Under the pieces are notes generated by a model. The model did not search any database. It was given only the letters and a program-made list of their open reading frames with translations, and was not told the DNA's origin. A DNA stretch of 34,855 nt from the NCBI GenBank assembly GCA_947628605.1, contig CANRAM010000008.1, positions 1 through 34,855 on the forward strand, read 5' to 3'. This DNA is from an uncultured Clostridia bacterium. GTDB taxonomy: Bacteria; Bacillota; Clostridia; TANB77; CAG-508. This document shows, in pieces, positions 27,241 through 34,855 of this stretch. Position numbers and translations under genes: made by a program. Position 1 is the first letter of the stretch; each line of letters starts with the position of its first letter.

Positions 27241-27923
27241 TGGAGGAAAACAATATTTTTGAAGGTAAAACTACTAATGAAGCTATAGAGAATGGATTAA
27301 AAAAGTTAGGAATAAAAAAAGATGAAGCTGAAATAAAAGTGCTTGATTCTACAGATAAAAGGAGTTTTTTTAGTATTCTTACACCAAGAGTTGTTAAAGT
27401 GCAAATAGTGAAAAAAGAGGATAAAAAACAAGAAAAAGTTGAAAAGAAAGAGGCAAATGTAGAATTTGATTTTGATAAAGCTAAGAATAATTTAGATATG
27501 TTTTTTGAAGAATGGTTGAAAGTTATTCCTAATAAAAATATAACTTATAGTATAGTAAAAGAAAATATATATGTAAAAGTTGATATAAACGGTGATGATT
27601 TGAATTATCTTATTGGGCATAGGGGAGATGTTTTAAATAATTTACAAATTATTTTGTCTTCAATAGCAAGTAAAAATCAAGAAAATAAAGTGAAAGTTAT
27701 TTTGAACATTTGTGGATATAAAGAAAAAAGAGAAAAATCACTTGAAGAATTAGCTGAAAAATTAGAAAAGACTGTTGTTAGAACAAAAAAATCTATTACT
27801 TTAGAACCTATGACTGCTTATGAAAGAAAGATTATTCATTCTAAGCTACAAAATAGTAAAAAAGTAGTAACAACAAGTATTGGAGAAGAACCATATAGAA
27901 AAGTGGTTATTTCGTTAAAATAA
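27240..27923 (+). CDS. jag: Jag/KhpB-like RNA-binding protein
   Basis: Jag-N, KH (GDDLNYLIGHRGDVLNNLQ) and R3H-like (LEPMTAYERKIIHSKLQ) regions. Confidence 0.95.
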   Translation: MEENNIFEGKTTNEAIENGLKKLGIKKDEAEIKVLDSTDKRSFFSILTPRVVKVQIVKKEDKKQEKVEKKEANVEFDFDKAKNNLDMFFEEWLKVIPNKNITYSIVKENIYVKVDINGDDLNYLIGHRGDVLNNLQIILSSIASKNQENKVKVILNICGYKEKREKSLEELAEKLEKTVVRTKKSITLEPMTAYERKIIHSKLQNSKKVVTTSIGEEPYRKVVISLK

Positions 27924-28034
27924 TATAAAAAAATCGGAAGTCAAAGTTCGGATTTTAATCAGTTTTAAAGTATTTTTAAAAAAGATTTTATCTGTATTTT
28001 GACTTGTTTTATTATATAGGGAGGAAACAAAAAT

Positions 28035-29411
28035 ATGAGTACGATAGCAGCTATTTCTACGGCTATAGGAACTAGCGGGATTGGTATTGTAAGAATGAGT
28101 GGAGATAAATCTTTTTATGTGCTAAATAAAATATTTAAACCTAAGAAAGATTTTAATATAGATGAGATTAAGGGATATTCCATTAAATATGGATATATTA
28201 TGGATGAGGATAGAGTTATTGATGAGGTTTTAGTGTCATTTTTCAAAGCTCCAAGCAGCTATACAACAGAAGACTTATGTGAGATTAGCTCTCACGGAGG
28301 AACTTTTGTTGTTAAAAAAATTTTGGAATTGTGTTTAAAAAATGGCGCAAACCTTGCGGAACCAGGCGAATTTACTAAAAGAGCTTTTTTAAATGGTAGA
28401 ATTGATTTATCACAAGCTGAAGCTGTTATTGATATTATAAATTCAAGAACTGATAAAGAGGCTAAAAGTTCAATAAATCAGTTAGAAGGAAGTTTATCGA
28501 GGCAAATAGGTAAAATAAGAGACTTGCTTATGCAAATAATGGTTAATATAGAAGTTAGTATTGATTATCCAGAATATGATGAAGCCAATGAAATTCAGTC
28601 TACGAATACTTTACAAATATTGCAAGAGGTTAAAGAAAATTTAGAAAGTCTTGAAAAAAGTTTTGAAAATGGTAAGATAATTAAAGAGGGAATTAAACTT
28701 GCCTTAATTGGTAAGCCAAATGCAGGAAAATCATCTTTATTAAATGCCATTTTACAAGAAGAACGTGCTATTGTTACAGCAGTAGAGGGGACAACAAGAG
28801 ATACTATAGAAGAGGATGTAAGCATTAATGGAATACCTTTACATATTATTGATACTGCAGGAATTAGAAATTCAACTAATGAGGTTGAAAAAATTGGAAT
28901 TGAAAAGTCTAGAAAAATGGCTCAAGATGCTGATTTAATTATTGCTATTTTCGATTGTAGCACAGAACTTACTAATGAGGATTTAGAGATTTTAAAGTTG
29001 CTTATAGGTAAAAAATGTATTGTGGTACTTAATAAAGTTGATTTAGGTATTAATAAAGTTAATAAAAGTGCATTTAAGCCTGTTGCAGATAGTTCAAATA
29101 TTATAGAAATTTCTGCTAAAGAGGGAATAGGTATTGAAAAAATTTATGATAAAATTACAGAAATGTTTAATATAAATGAAATTTCACTTGATGATAGCAC
29201 TATTGTAACAAATGTACGACATAAAAATATTATAGTTAAAGCAATAGAATATACGAATAATGCTATTGATGATATAAAGAAAAATGTTCCTATGGATATA
29301 ATGAGTATTTCTGTAAAAGAAATTTTAGAGGAATTAGGTAAAATTACAGGGGAAAGTGTTTCCGATGAAATTATAAAAGAAATTTTTTCTAATTTTTGTT
29401 TAGGAAAGTAA
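28035..29411 (+). CDS. mnmE: tRNA modification GTPase MnmE
   Basis: 458 aa; GKPNAGKSSLLNAIL, DTAGIR, C-terminal FCLGK. Confidence 0.97.
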   Translation: MSTIAAISTAIGTSGIGIVRMSGDKSFYVLNKIFKPKKDFNIDEIKGYSIKYGYIMDEDRVIDEVLVSFFKAPSSYTTEDLCEISSHGGTFVVKKILELCLKNGANLAEPGEFTKRAFLNGRIDLSQAEAVIDIINSRTDKEAKSSINQLEGSLSRQIGKIRDLLMQIMVNIEVSIDYPEYDEANEIQSTNTLQILQEVKENLESLEKSFENGKIIKEGIKLALIGKPNAGKSSLLNAILQEERAIVTAVEGTTRDTIEEDVSINGIPLHIIDTAGIRNSTNEVEKIGIEKSRKMAQDADLIIAIFDCSTELTNEDLEILKLLIGKKCIVVLNKVDLGINKVNKSAFKPVADSSNIIEISAKEGIGIEKIYDKITEMFNINEISLDDSTIVTNVRHKNIIVKAIEYTNNAIDDIKKNVPMDIMSISVKEILEELGKITGESVSDEIIKEIFSNFCLGK

Positions 29412-29701
29412 AGCGTGAAAATGAAATATAAGCTTATTTTTTTGAAAAATAATATAACGTATAAATTGAGGAACAAAAATGGCTAAAAACGAATTTTGAG
29501 GACAAGGTAATATGTTATTGCTATAAAAAAACAAAAATAAAGCAAAAAATACGAAACGAAAAATACAAACCATATAGACAAATATAATATAAAAGTAGCT
29601 AAAGATAAATAATATTAAATAGAAAATTGTCAATAAAGTATAGAGAACACAAATTCTTGTTTCACAAAAAACGGTTTTTGTAGTATGATTGGAGGAGTTT
29701 A

Positions 29702-31582
29702 ATGAGTTATTTTGCAGGAGAATATGATGTAGCAGTTATTGGAGCAGGGCACGCAGGATGTGAGGCAGCACTTGCATCTGCTAGGCTAGGAAAAAAGACG
29801 TTGTTGTTTTCTATTAGTTTGGAGGCTATTGCAAATATGCCGTGCAATCCACATATTGGGGGGAGTTCTAAAGGTCATCTTGTTAGAGAAATTGATGCTC
29901 TTGGTGGAGAGATGGGAAGGAATATTGATAAGACTTTTATACAAATTAAGATGCTTAATAAGTCTAAAGGCCCAGCTGTATATTCTTTAAGAGCTCAAGC
30001 TGATAGAAAAATGTATCATTCAGAAATGAAGTATACTTTAGAAAAACAGGAAAATTTATTTGTAAAACAGGCTGAGATTGTAAGTATTGGTGTAAAGGAT
30101 AAAAAAGTTGATACAATAGAAACTAATATTGGAGCTATTTATAAGGTAAAAGCTATAATTGTAGCTACAGGAACCTATTTAAAGGGAAAAATTCATATTG
30201 GAGAAGTGTCTTTTGAAAGTGGACCTGATGGTGTTTTCCCAGCTAATAAGCTATCAGATTGTTTAAAATCTTTAGGAATTGATTTACTTAGATTTAAAAC
30301 TGGAACTCCTGCTAGAATAAATAGAAATTCAATTGACTTTTCTAAAATGGAGGTTCAAGAAGGGGATAGCGATATAGAAATGTTTTCTTTCGAGGATGAT
30401 GTGGTTAATAAAAAGCAGTTACCTTGCTATTTAACGTATACAAATGAAAAAACACATCAAATTATAAGAGATAATTTACATCGCTCACCATTATTTGCAG
30501 GAAAAATAGAAGGAACGGGCCCTAGATATTGTCCTTCTATCGAGGACAAGGTTGTGAGATTTGCAGATAAGCAAAGACATCAAATTTTTGTAGAACCAAT
30601 TGGGGAAAAGACCGAAGAAATGTACATACAAGGAATGAGTTCATCACTTCCTGAAGATGTTCAAATCGCTATGTATAGAACTATTCCGGGATTAGAAAAT
30701 GCTGAATTTACAAGACCAGCTTATGCAATTGAATACGATTGCATTGAACCATCACAGCTTAAGGTGTCATTAGAATGTAAAAAAGTAGAAGGGCTATTTT
30801 TTGCAGGTCAAATTAATGGTACTTCAGGGTATGAGGAGGCTGCAGCACAAGGGATTATTGCGGGGATTAATGCAGTAAGAAAATTGGAGAATAAAACTCC
30901 TATTGTTTTAAGACGTGATGAGGCTTATATTGGCGTTTTAATAGATGATATTGTTACTAAAAGCACAAATGAGCCTTATAGAATGATGACGTCTAGAGCA
31001 GAATATAGGCTTTTATTAAGACAAGATAATGCTGATTTAAGATTAACTGAAATTGGGTATAATGTTGGATTGATAAGTGATGAAAGATATAATAAATTTG
31101 TTATAAAAAGAGAAAATATAGCTAGAGAAATTGAAAGATTAAAATGTAAGGTAATAAAACCAACGGAAGAGGTAAATAATTTACTTTCTAAGTATGGAAC
31201 GTCTAGAATTGACACGGGTGTAAAGCTTTCAGATTTATTAAAACGTACGGAGTTATCTTATAATTCTTTAGCAGATATTGATGATGATAGACCAAGTCTT
31301 ACTAAACAAGAGCAGGAAGAAGTGCAAATACAAATTAAATATGAAGGTTATATAAATATGCAATTAGCAGAAGTAGAAAAAGCTAAGAAATTAGAAAATA
31401 AAGCATTATCTGAGGATATTGATTATGACAATATAAAAGGATTAAGACTTGAAGCAAGGCAAAAACTAAATAAGTATAAACCAATATCAGTAGGTCAAGC
31501 ATCAAGAATTTCGGGGGTTTCACCAGCGGATATATCTGTTTTGCTAATATATTTAGAACAGGAAAAAAGAAAAAATAGGTGA
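29702..31582 (+). CDS. mnmG: tRNA uridine-5-carboxymethylaminomethyl modification protein MnmG
   Basis: 626 aa; [54 protein letters not shown]. Confidence 0.98.
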   Translation: MSYFAGEYDVAVIGAGHAGCEAALASARLGKKTLLFSISLEAIANMPCNPHIGGSSKGHLVREIDALGGEMGRNIDKTFIQIKMLNKSKGPAVYSLRAQADRKMYHSEMKYTLEKQENLFVKQAEIVSIGVKDKKVDTIETNIGAIYKVKAIIVATGTYLKGKIHIGEVSFESGPDGVFPANKLSDCLKSLGIDLLRFKTGTPARINRNSIDFSKMEVQEGDSDIEMFSFEDDVVNKKQLPCYLTYTNEKTHQIIRDNLHRSPLFAGKIEGTGPRYCPSIEDKVVRFADKQRHQIFVEPIGEKTEEMYIQGMSSSLPEDVQIAMYRTIPGLENAEFTRPAYAIEYDCIEPSQLKVSLECKKVEGLFFAGQINGTSGYEEAAAQGIIAGINAVRKLENKTPIVLRRDEAYIGVLIDDIVTKSTNEPYRMMTSRAEYRLLLRQDNADLRLTEIGYNVGLISDERYNKFVIKRENIAREIERLKCKVIKPTEEVNNLLSKYGTSRIDTGVKLSDLLKRTELSYNSLADIDDDRPSLTKQEQEEVQIQIKYEGYINMQLAEVEKAKKLENKALSEDIDYDNIKGLRLEARQKLNKYKPISVGQASRISGVSPADISVLLIYLEQEKRKNR

Positions 31583-31586
31583 TTTA

Positions 31587-32309
31587 ATGGAAAAGAAAGA
31601 ATTTTTTGAGAATTTAAGAAAACAAGCTAGCAAATTGAATATTAATATGGAGAATGATGAGTTAGAAAAATTTTTTTCTTATATGAATTTATTAATAGAT
31701 TGGAATGAGAAAATTAATTTGACAGCTATTACAGAGCCAGAAGATATTATAAAAAAGCATTTTGTTGATTCTTTAGAGATTAATAAATATATAATGGAAA
31801 AAAGTAATGTAATAGATGTGGGAACTGGTGCTGGTTTTCCAGGTTTACCATTAAAAATTGTGAGAAAGGATATAAATATTACTTTATTAGATTCTTTAAA
31901 TAAGCGAATAAATTTTTTAAATGAAGTAATTAGCTTTACTGATTTAAATAATATTAAAACTGTGCATTTTAGAGCAGAAGATGCTGGAAAAAATACACAG
32001 TTTAGAGAAAAGTTTGATGTAGTTACATCTAGAGCTGTTGCACCACTTAATATTTTAGCTGAATATATGCTACCTTTTGCAAAAGTAAATGGATGTTGTA
32101 TTTGTATGAAAGGTAGCAATATAGACGAAGAAGTTAAGACAAGTGTAAAAGCTATTAATGAGTTAGGGGGAAAAATAGAAAATTTAGAGGAATTTGAATT
32201 GCCGGATTCTGATATTAAAAGAAGTATTGTAATTATAAGGAAAATAAAGTCTACACCTAGCAAATATCCAAGAAAAGCAGGGATGCCAAGTAAAAATCCA
32301 ATTATCTAA
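31587..32309 (+). CDS. rsmG: 16S rRNA (guanine527-N7)-methyltransferase
   Basis: NLTAITEPEDIIKKHFVDSL, VIDVGTGAGFPGLPLKIV, VTSRAVAPL. Confidence 0.97.
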   Translation: MEKKEFFENLRKQASKLNINMENDELEKFFSYMNLLIDWNEKINLTAITEPEDIIKKHFVDSLEINKYIMEKSNVIDVGTGAGFPGLPLKIVRKDINITLLDSLNKRINFLNEVISFTDLNNIKTVHFRAEDAGKNTQFREKFDVVTSRAVAPLNILAEYMLPFAKVNGCCICMKGSNIDEEVKTSVKAINELGGKIENLEEFELPDSDIKRSIVIIRKIKSTPSKYPRKAGMPSKNPII

Positions 32310-32381
32310 GAAAATTTTTTATACATATATATTTAAAATTATTTCTTATAAGAAAAAAATGAAAATTTGTTTAAAAAATCA

Positions 32382-32410
32382 TTGACATATTAAAGATATT
32401 TTTATATTAT
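32382..32410 (+). promoter_or_regulatory. Sigma-A-like promoter for parA-parB
   Basis: TTGACA - 17 nt - TATTAT. Confidence 0.75.
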
Positions 32411-32447
32411 TAATATGTTAAGATTTTTTTATTTTGGAGGGATAATT

Positions 32448-33236
32448 TTGGGAAAAATAATAGCTGTCGCAAACCAAAAGGGTGGAGTAGGTAAGACTAC
32501 AACCGCAATAACTTTAAGCACTATGCTTGCAAAGAAGAACAAAACTGTAATGTTAATAGATGCCGACCCACAAGGGAATGCAACGAGTGGTCTTGGAATT
32601 GAAAAAGAAATAGAAAAATCTATTTATGATGTTTTAATAGAGGATGTATCAATTCAAGATGTTATGAAAAAATCTAATGTAAAAAATTTACAAGTTTGTC
32701 CTTCTAATATAAATTTAGCAGGTGCTGAAGTAGAGCTAGTTTCTATGGTTTCAAGAGAACAAAGGTTAAAAGAAAAAATAGAAGAGGTTCAAGAACAATT
32801 CGATTATATTATTATAGATTGTCCACCTTCTTTAGGGCTTATAACATTGAATGCTTTTACAGCTGCTAATAGTATATTAATACCAATTCAGTGTGAATAT
32901 TATGCTTTAGAAGGATTAGGCCAACTTATGAATACGGTAAATATCGTTAAAAAGCATTTAAATAAAAGCTTAGAAATAGAAGGTGCATTACTTACAATGT
33001 ATGACATAAGAACCAATTTGTCAAATCAAGTTGTGAAAGAAGTTAAAAATTACTTTGGTGATAAGGTTTATAAAACTGTTATTCCAAGAAATGTAAAGCT
33101 TAGTGAAGCACCAAGTTATGGCTTACCAATAACACTTTATGATGCAAAATCAAAGGGTGCAAAGAGTTATGAGAAATTTGTAAAAGAGTTTTTAAAGAAT
33201 AATGAGATTGTCACAAAAGCAAAACATATGAAATAG
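32448..33236 (+). CDS. parA: Chromosome partitioning ATPase ParA/Soj (TTG start more likely than the track ATG at 32415)
   Basis: GKIIAVANQKGGVGKTTTAITLSTMLA; GGAGGG 6 nt before TTG at 32448; ATG 32415 lies only ~5 nt past the predicted -10. Confidence 0.95.
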   Translation: MGKIIAVANQKGGVGKTTTAITLSTMLAKKNKTVMLIDADPQGNATSGLGIEKEIEKSIYDVLIEDVSIQDVMKKSNVKNLQVCPSNINLAGAEVELVSMVSREQRLKEKIEEVQEQFDYIIIDCPPSLGLITLNAFTAANSILIPIQCEYYALEGLGQLMNTVNIVKKHLNKSLEIEGALLTMYDIRTNLSNQVVKEVKNYFGDKVYKTVIPRNVKLSEAPSYGLPITLYDAKSKGAKSYEKFVKEFLKNNEIVTKAKHMK

Positions 33237-33251
33237 AATAGGAGGTAGGAT

Positions 33252-34094
33252 ATGGCTAAAAAAACAGGTTTAGGTAAAGGATTAGAAGCTATTTTTGCAA
33301 ATAATATTAGCGAAGAAGAAATTAGAGAAAATGAAGTAATTGAAAAATTAAAGATAACAGAAGTAGAACCAAATAGAAATCAACCAAGGAAAAACTTTGA
33401 TGAAGAGGCATTAGATGAATTGGCTGATTCAATAAAAAGATATGGAGTTATTCAACCTATAATCGTTGTAAAAAAAGACGATTATTATGAAATTGTTGCA
33501 GGAGAAAGGCGTTGGAGAGCTTCAAAAAAAGCGGGTTTAAAAGAAATTCCAGCTATTGTACGAGAGGGAGATGACAGGAAAAATAAGGAAATTGCTTTAA
33601 TAGAAAATGTTCAAAGAGAAGATTTAAATGCATATGAGAAAGCGTTAGGAATAAGAGAATTAATGGACGAATACGGTTTAACTCAACAAGAAGTTGCTGA
33701 AATTTTAGGTAAGAGTAGAAGTAGTATAGCAAATACAGTAAGAATATTGAATTTAGATGAAAGAGTTCTTGAACTAGTAAAGCAAGGAAAACTAGCAGAA
33801 GGTCACGCACGTACACTTCTTGCAATTGAAGATAAGGATAAACAGTATAAGACCGCATTACAAATGCTTGAAAGAGGTTCTACAGTTAGGGACTTTGAAA
33901 AAAGAGTAAACTATAAAAAAAATATGAAGAAAAAAGATGAAAAGTATGAAGCAATTTTTAGAGATATAGAAGATTCTTTTCAAGGCTTTTTTGGAACAAA
34001 AGTTAAGCTAGAACCAGGAAAAAGAAAAGGAAAAATTGTAATTGAATATGCCTCAAACGAGGACTTAGAAAGAATTTTAGAGCTTATAAAATAA
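33252..34094 (+). CDS. parB: Chromosome partitioning protein ParB/Spo0J
   Basis: MAKKTGLGKGLEAIF, NPNQPRKNF-like motif, EIVAGERRWRA, IALIENVQREDLNA. Confidence 0.97.
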   Translation: MAKKTGLGKGLEAIFANNISEEEIRENEVIEKLKITEVEPNRNQPRKNFDEEALDELADSIKRYGVIQPIIVVKKDDYYEIVAGERRWRASKKAGLKEIPAIVREGDDRKNKEIALIENVQREDLNAYEKALGIRELMDEYGLTQQEVAEILGKSRSSIANTVRILNLDERVLELVKQGKLAEGHARTLLAIEDKDKQYKTALQMLERGSTVRDFEKRVNYKKNMKKKDEKYEAIFRDIEDSFQGFFGTKVKLEPGKRKGKIVIEYASNEDLERILELIK

Positions 34095-34109
34095 AGGGGG
34101 AAATACAAT

Positions 34110-34604
34110 ATGGATGGAATATTAAATTTTTTGAGAACGGATATTTTTTTAATAGTTATGGGATGTTCATTAATAGTTTTATTATTATTGTACATAATAA
34201 ATATTGTAAAACTATGCAATTTAAGAAAAAATTATAAAAATTTTATGAATAAAATTGGAAATGGAAATAACATTCAAGAAACTATAGATAAATATATGGA
34301 AAAGATAAATAATGTTGAACAAGAAAATAAAAATATAAAGAATTATTGTCAACAATTAGATAAAACACTTGCTACTTGTGTACAGAAAATAGGATTGGTA
34401 AGATATAATGCTTTTAAGGATACAGGAAGTGATTTAAGTTTTACATTAGCTTTGCTAAATGAAGAAAATACCGGTATAGTTTTAAATGGAATCTATTCAA
34501 GAGAAATGTCTAATATATATGCAAAGCCAGTTGAAAAGGGAAAATCAACATATACACTTTCAGAAGAAGAAAATCAAGCAATAAATAAAGCAATAAATAA
34601 CTAA
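34110..34604 (+). CDS. DUF4446-family membrane protein
   Basis: TM then coiled region, VGLVRYNAFKDTGSDLSFTLALLNEENTGIVLNGIYSRE. Confidence 0.9.
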   Translation: MDGILNFLRTDIFLIVMGCSLIVLLLLYIINIVKLCNLRKNYKNFMNKIGNGNNIQETIDKYMEKINNVEQENKNIKNYCQQLDKTLATCVQKIGLVRYNAFKDTGSDLSFTLALLNEENTGIVLNGIYSREMSNIYAKPVEKGKSTYTLSEEENQAINKAINN

Positions 34605-34621
34605 AAATCCAAAAATTTCTA

Positions 34622-34650
34622 TTGACAAGAAGTGGTTAAATGTGTTAATA
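34622..34650 (+). promoter_or_regulatory. Promoter for tRNA-Ser genes
   Basis: TTGACA - 17 nt - TTAATA. Confidence 0.6.
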
Positions 34651-34684
34651 TATATACTGTTACCGACGGTGTTTGGTAACACTC

Positions 34685-34776
34685 GCAGAGGTGGTCGAGT
34701 TGGTTTATGGCACCAGTCTTGAAAATTGGCGTAGGTTTATAGCCTACCGTGGGTTCGAATCCCACCCTCTGCGCCA
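34685..34776 (+). tRNA. tRNA-Ser (anticodon UGA), CCA encoded
   Basis: GCAGAGG/CCTCTGC acceptor, discriminator G, long variable arm GCGTAGGTTTATAGCCTACC, anticodon loop CTTGAAA. Confidence 0.95.
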
Positions 34777-34779
34777 CGT

Positions 34780-34855
34780 GGAGGCGTACCCAAGTGGTTG
34801 AAGGGGACTGTTTGCTAAACAGTTAGGGTTCGTAAGGGCCGCGGAGGTTCAAATC
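34780..34855 (+). tRNA. tRNA-Ser (anticodon GCU), truncated by window end
   Basis: GGAGGCGTACCCAAGTGGTTGAAGGGGACTGTTTGCTAAACAGTTAGGGTTCG..., long variable arm. Confidence 0.92.

Noticed and set aside
32415-32447. ATG at 32415 as start of ParA
   Set aside because: It lies about 5 nt from the predicted -10 box and has no RBS; TTG at 32448 has GGAGGG and begins the conserved GKIIAVANQKGG sequence.
34770-34785. parS-like site from CACGTG
   Set aside because: The CACGTG occurs in the tRNA-tRNA spacer (CCACGTGG) without the flanking TGTTT/AAACA arms of parS.

Overview
AT-rich, low-GC Firmicutes/Clostridia-like chromosomal origin region. It carries the canonical set rpmH-rnpA-yidD-yidC-jag-mnmE-mnmG-rsmG-parA-parB on the + strand and dnaA-dnaN-recF-remB-like-gyrB on the - strand. 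oriC-type DnaA boxes and a DnaA-trio-like tract lie around dnaA and dnaN. A type IV secretion/conjugation-like machine without a visible relaxase is split into two oppositely oriented clusters. VirD4/VirB2/VirB6/VirB3-like genes are at 599-4022 (+), and TraC-like/VirB4/TadZ-like/unknown genes are at 8778-13300 (-), inserted between gyrB and gyrA.

The main discovery candidate concerns the codon CGG. Every broken gene I can recognise in the window is broken in the same way: gyrB once, a dnaD-like gene twice, and a GITLIALVIT prepilin-like gene once. In each case an in-frame CGG is present and the conserved protein resumes exactly in the +1 frame, with C skipped and the following GGN read as Gly. 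By hand scan, no other conserved ORF contains an in-frame CGG, although CGG occurs about 70 times out of frame in coding DNA. CGU, CGC and CGA are used as normal Arg codons. This suggests CGG is an unassigned codon, or a CGGN quadruplet, that causes +1 frameshifting genome-wide. Two further in-frame CGGs, in a remB-like gene and a small membrane ORF, are informative ambiguous cases. A second translation oddity is a VirB4 gene whose conserved N-terminus has a good Shine-Dalgarno sequence but only AUA as a plausible start codon.
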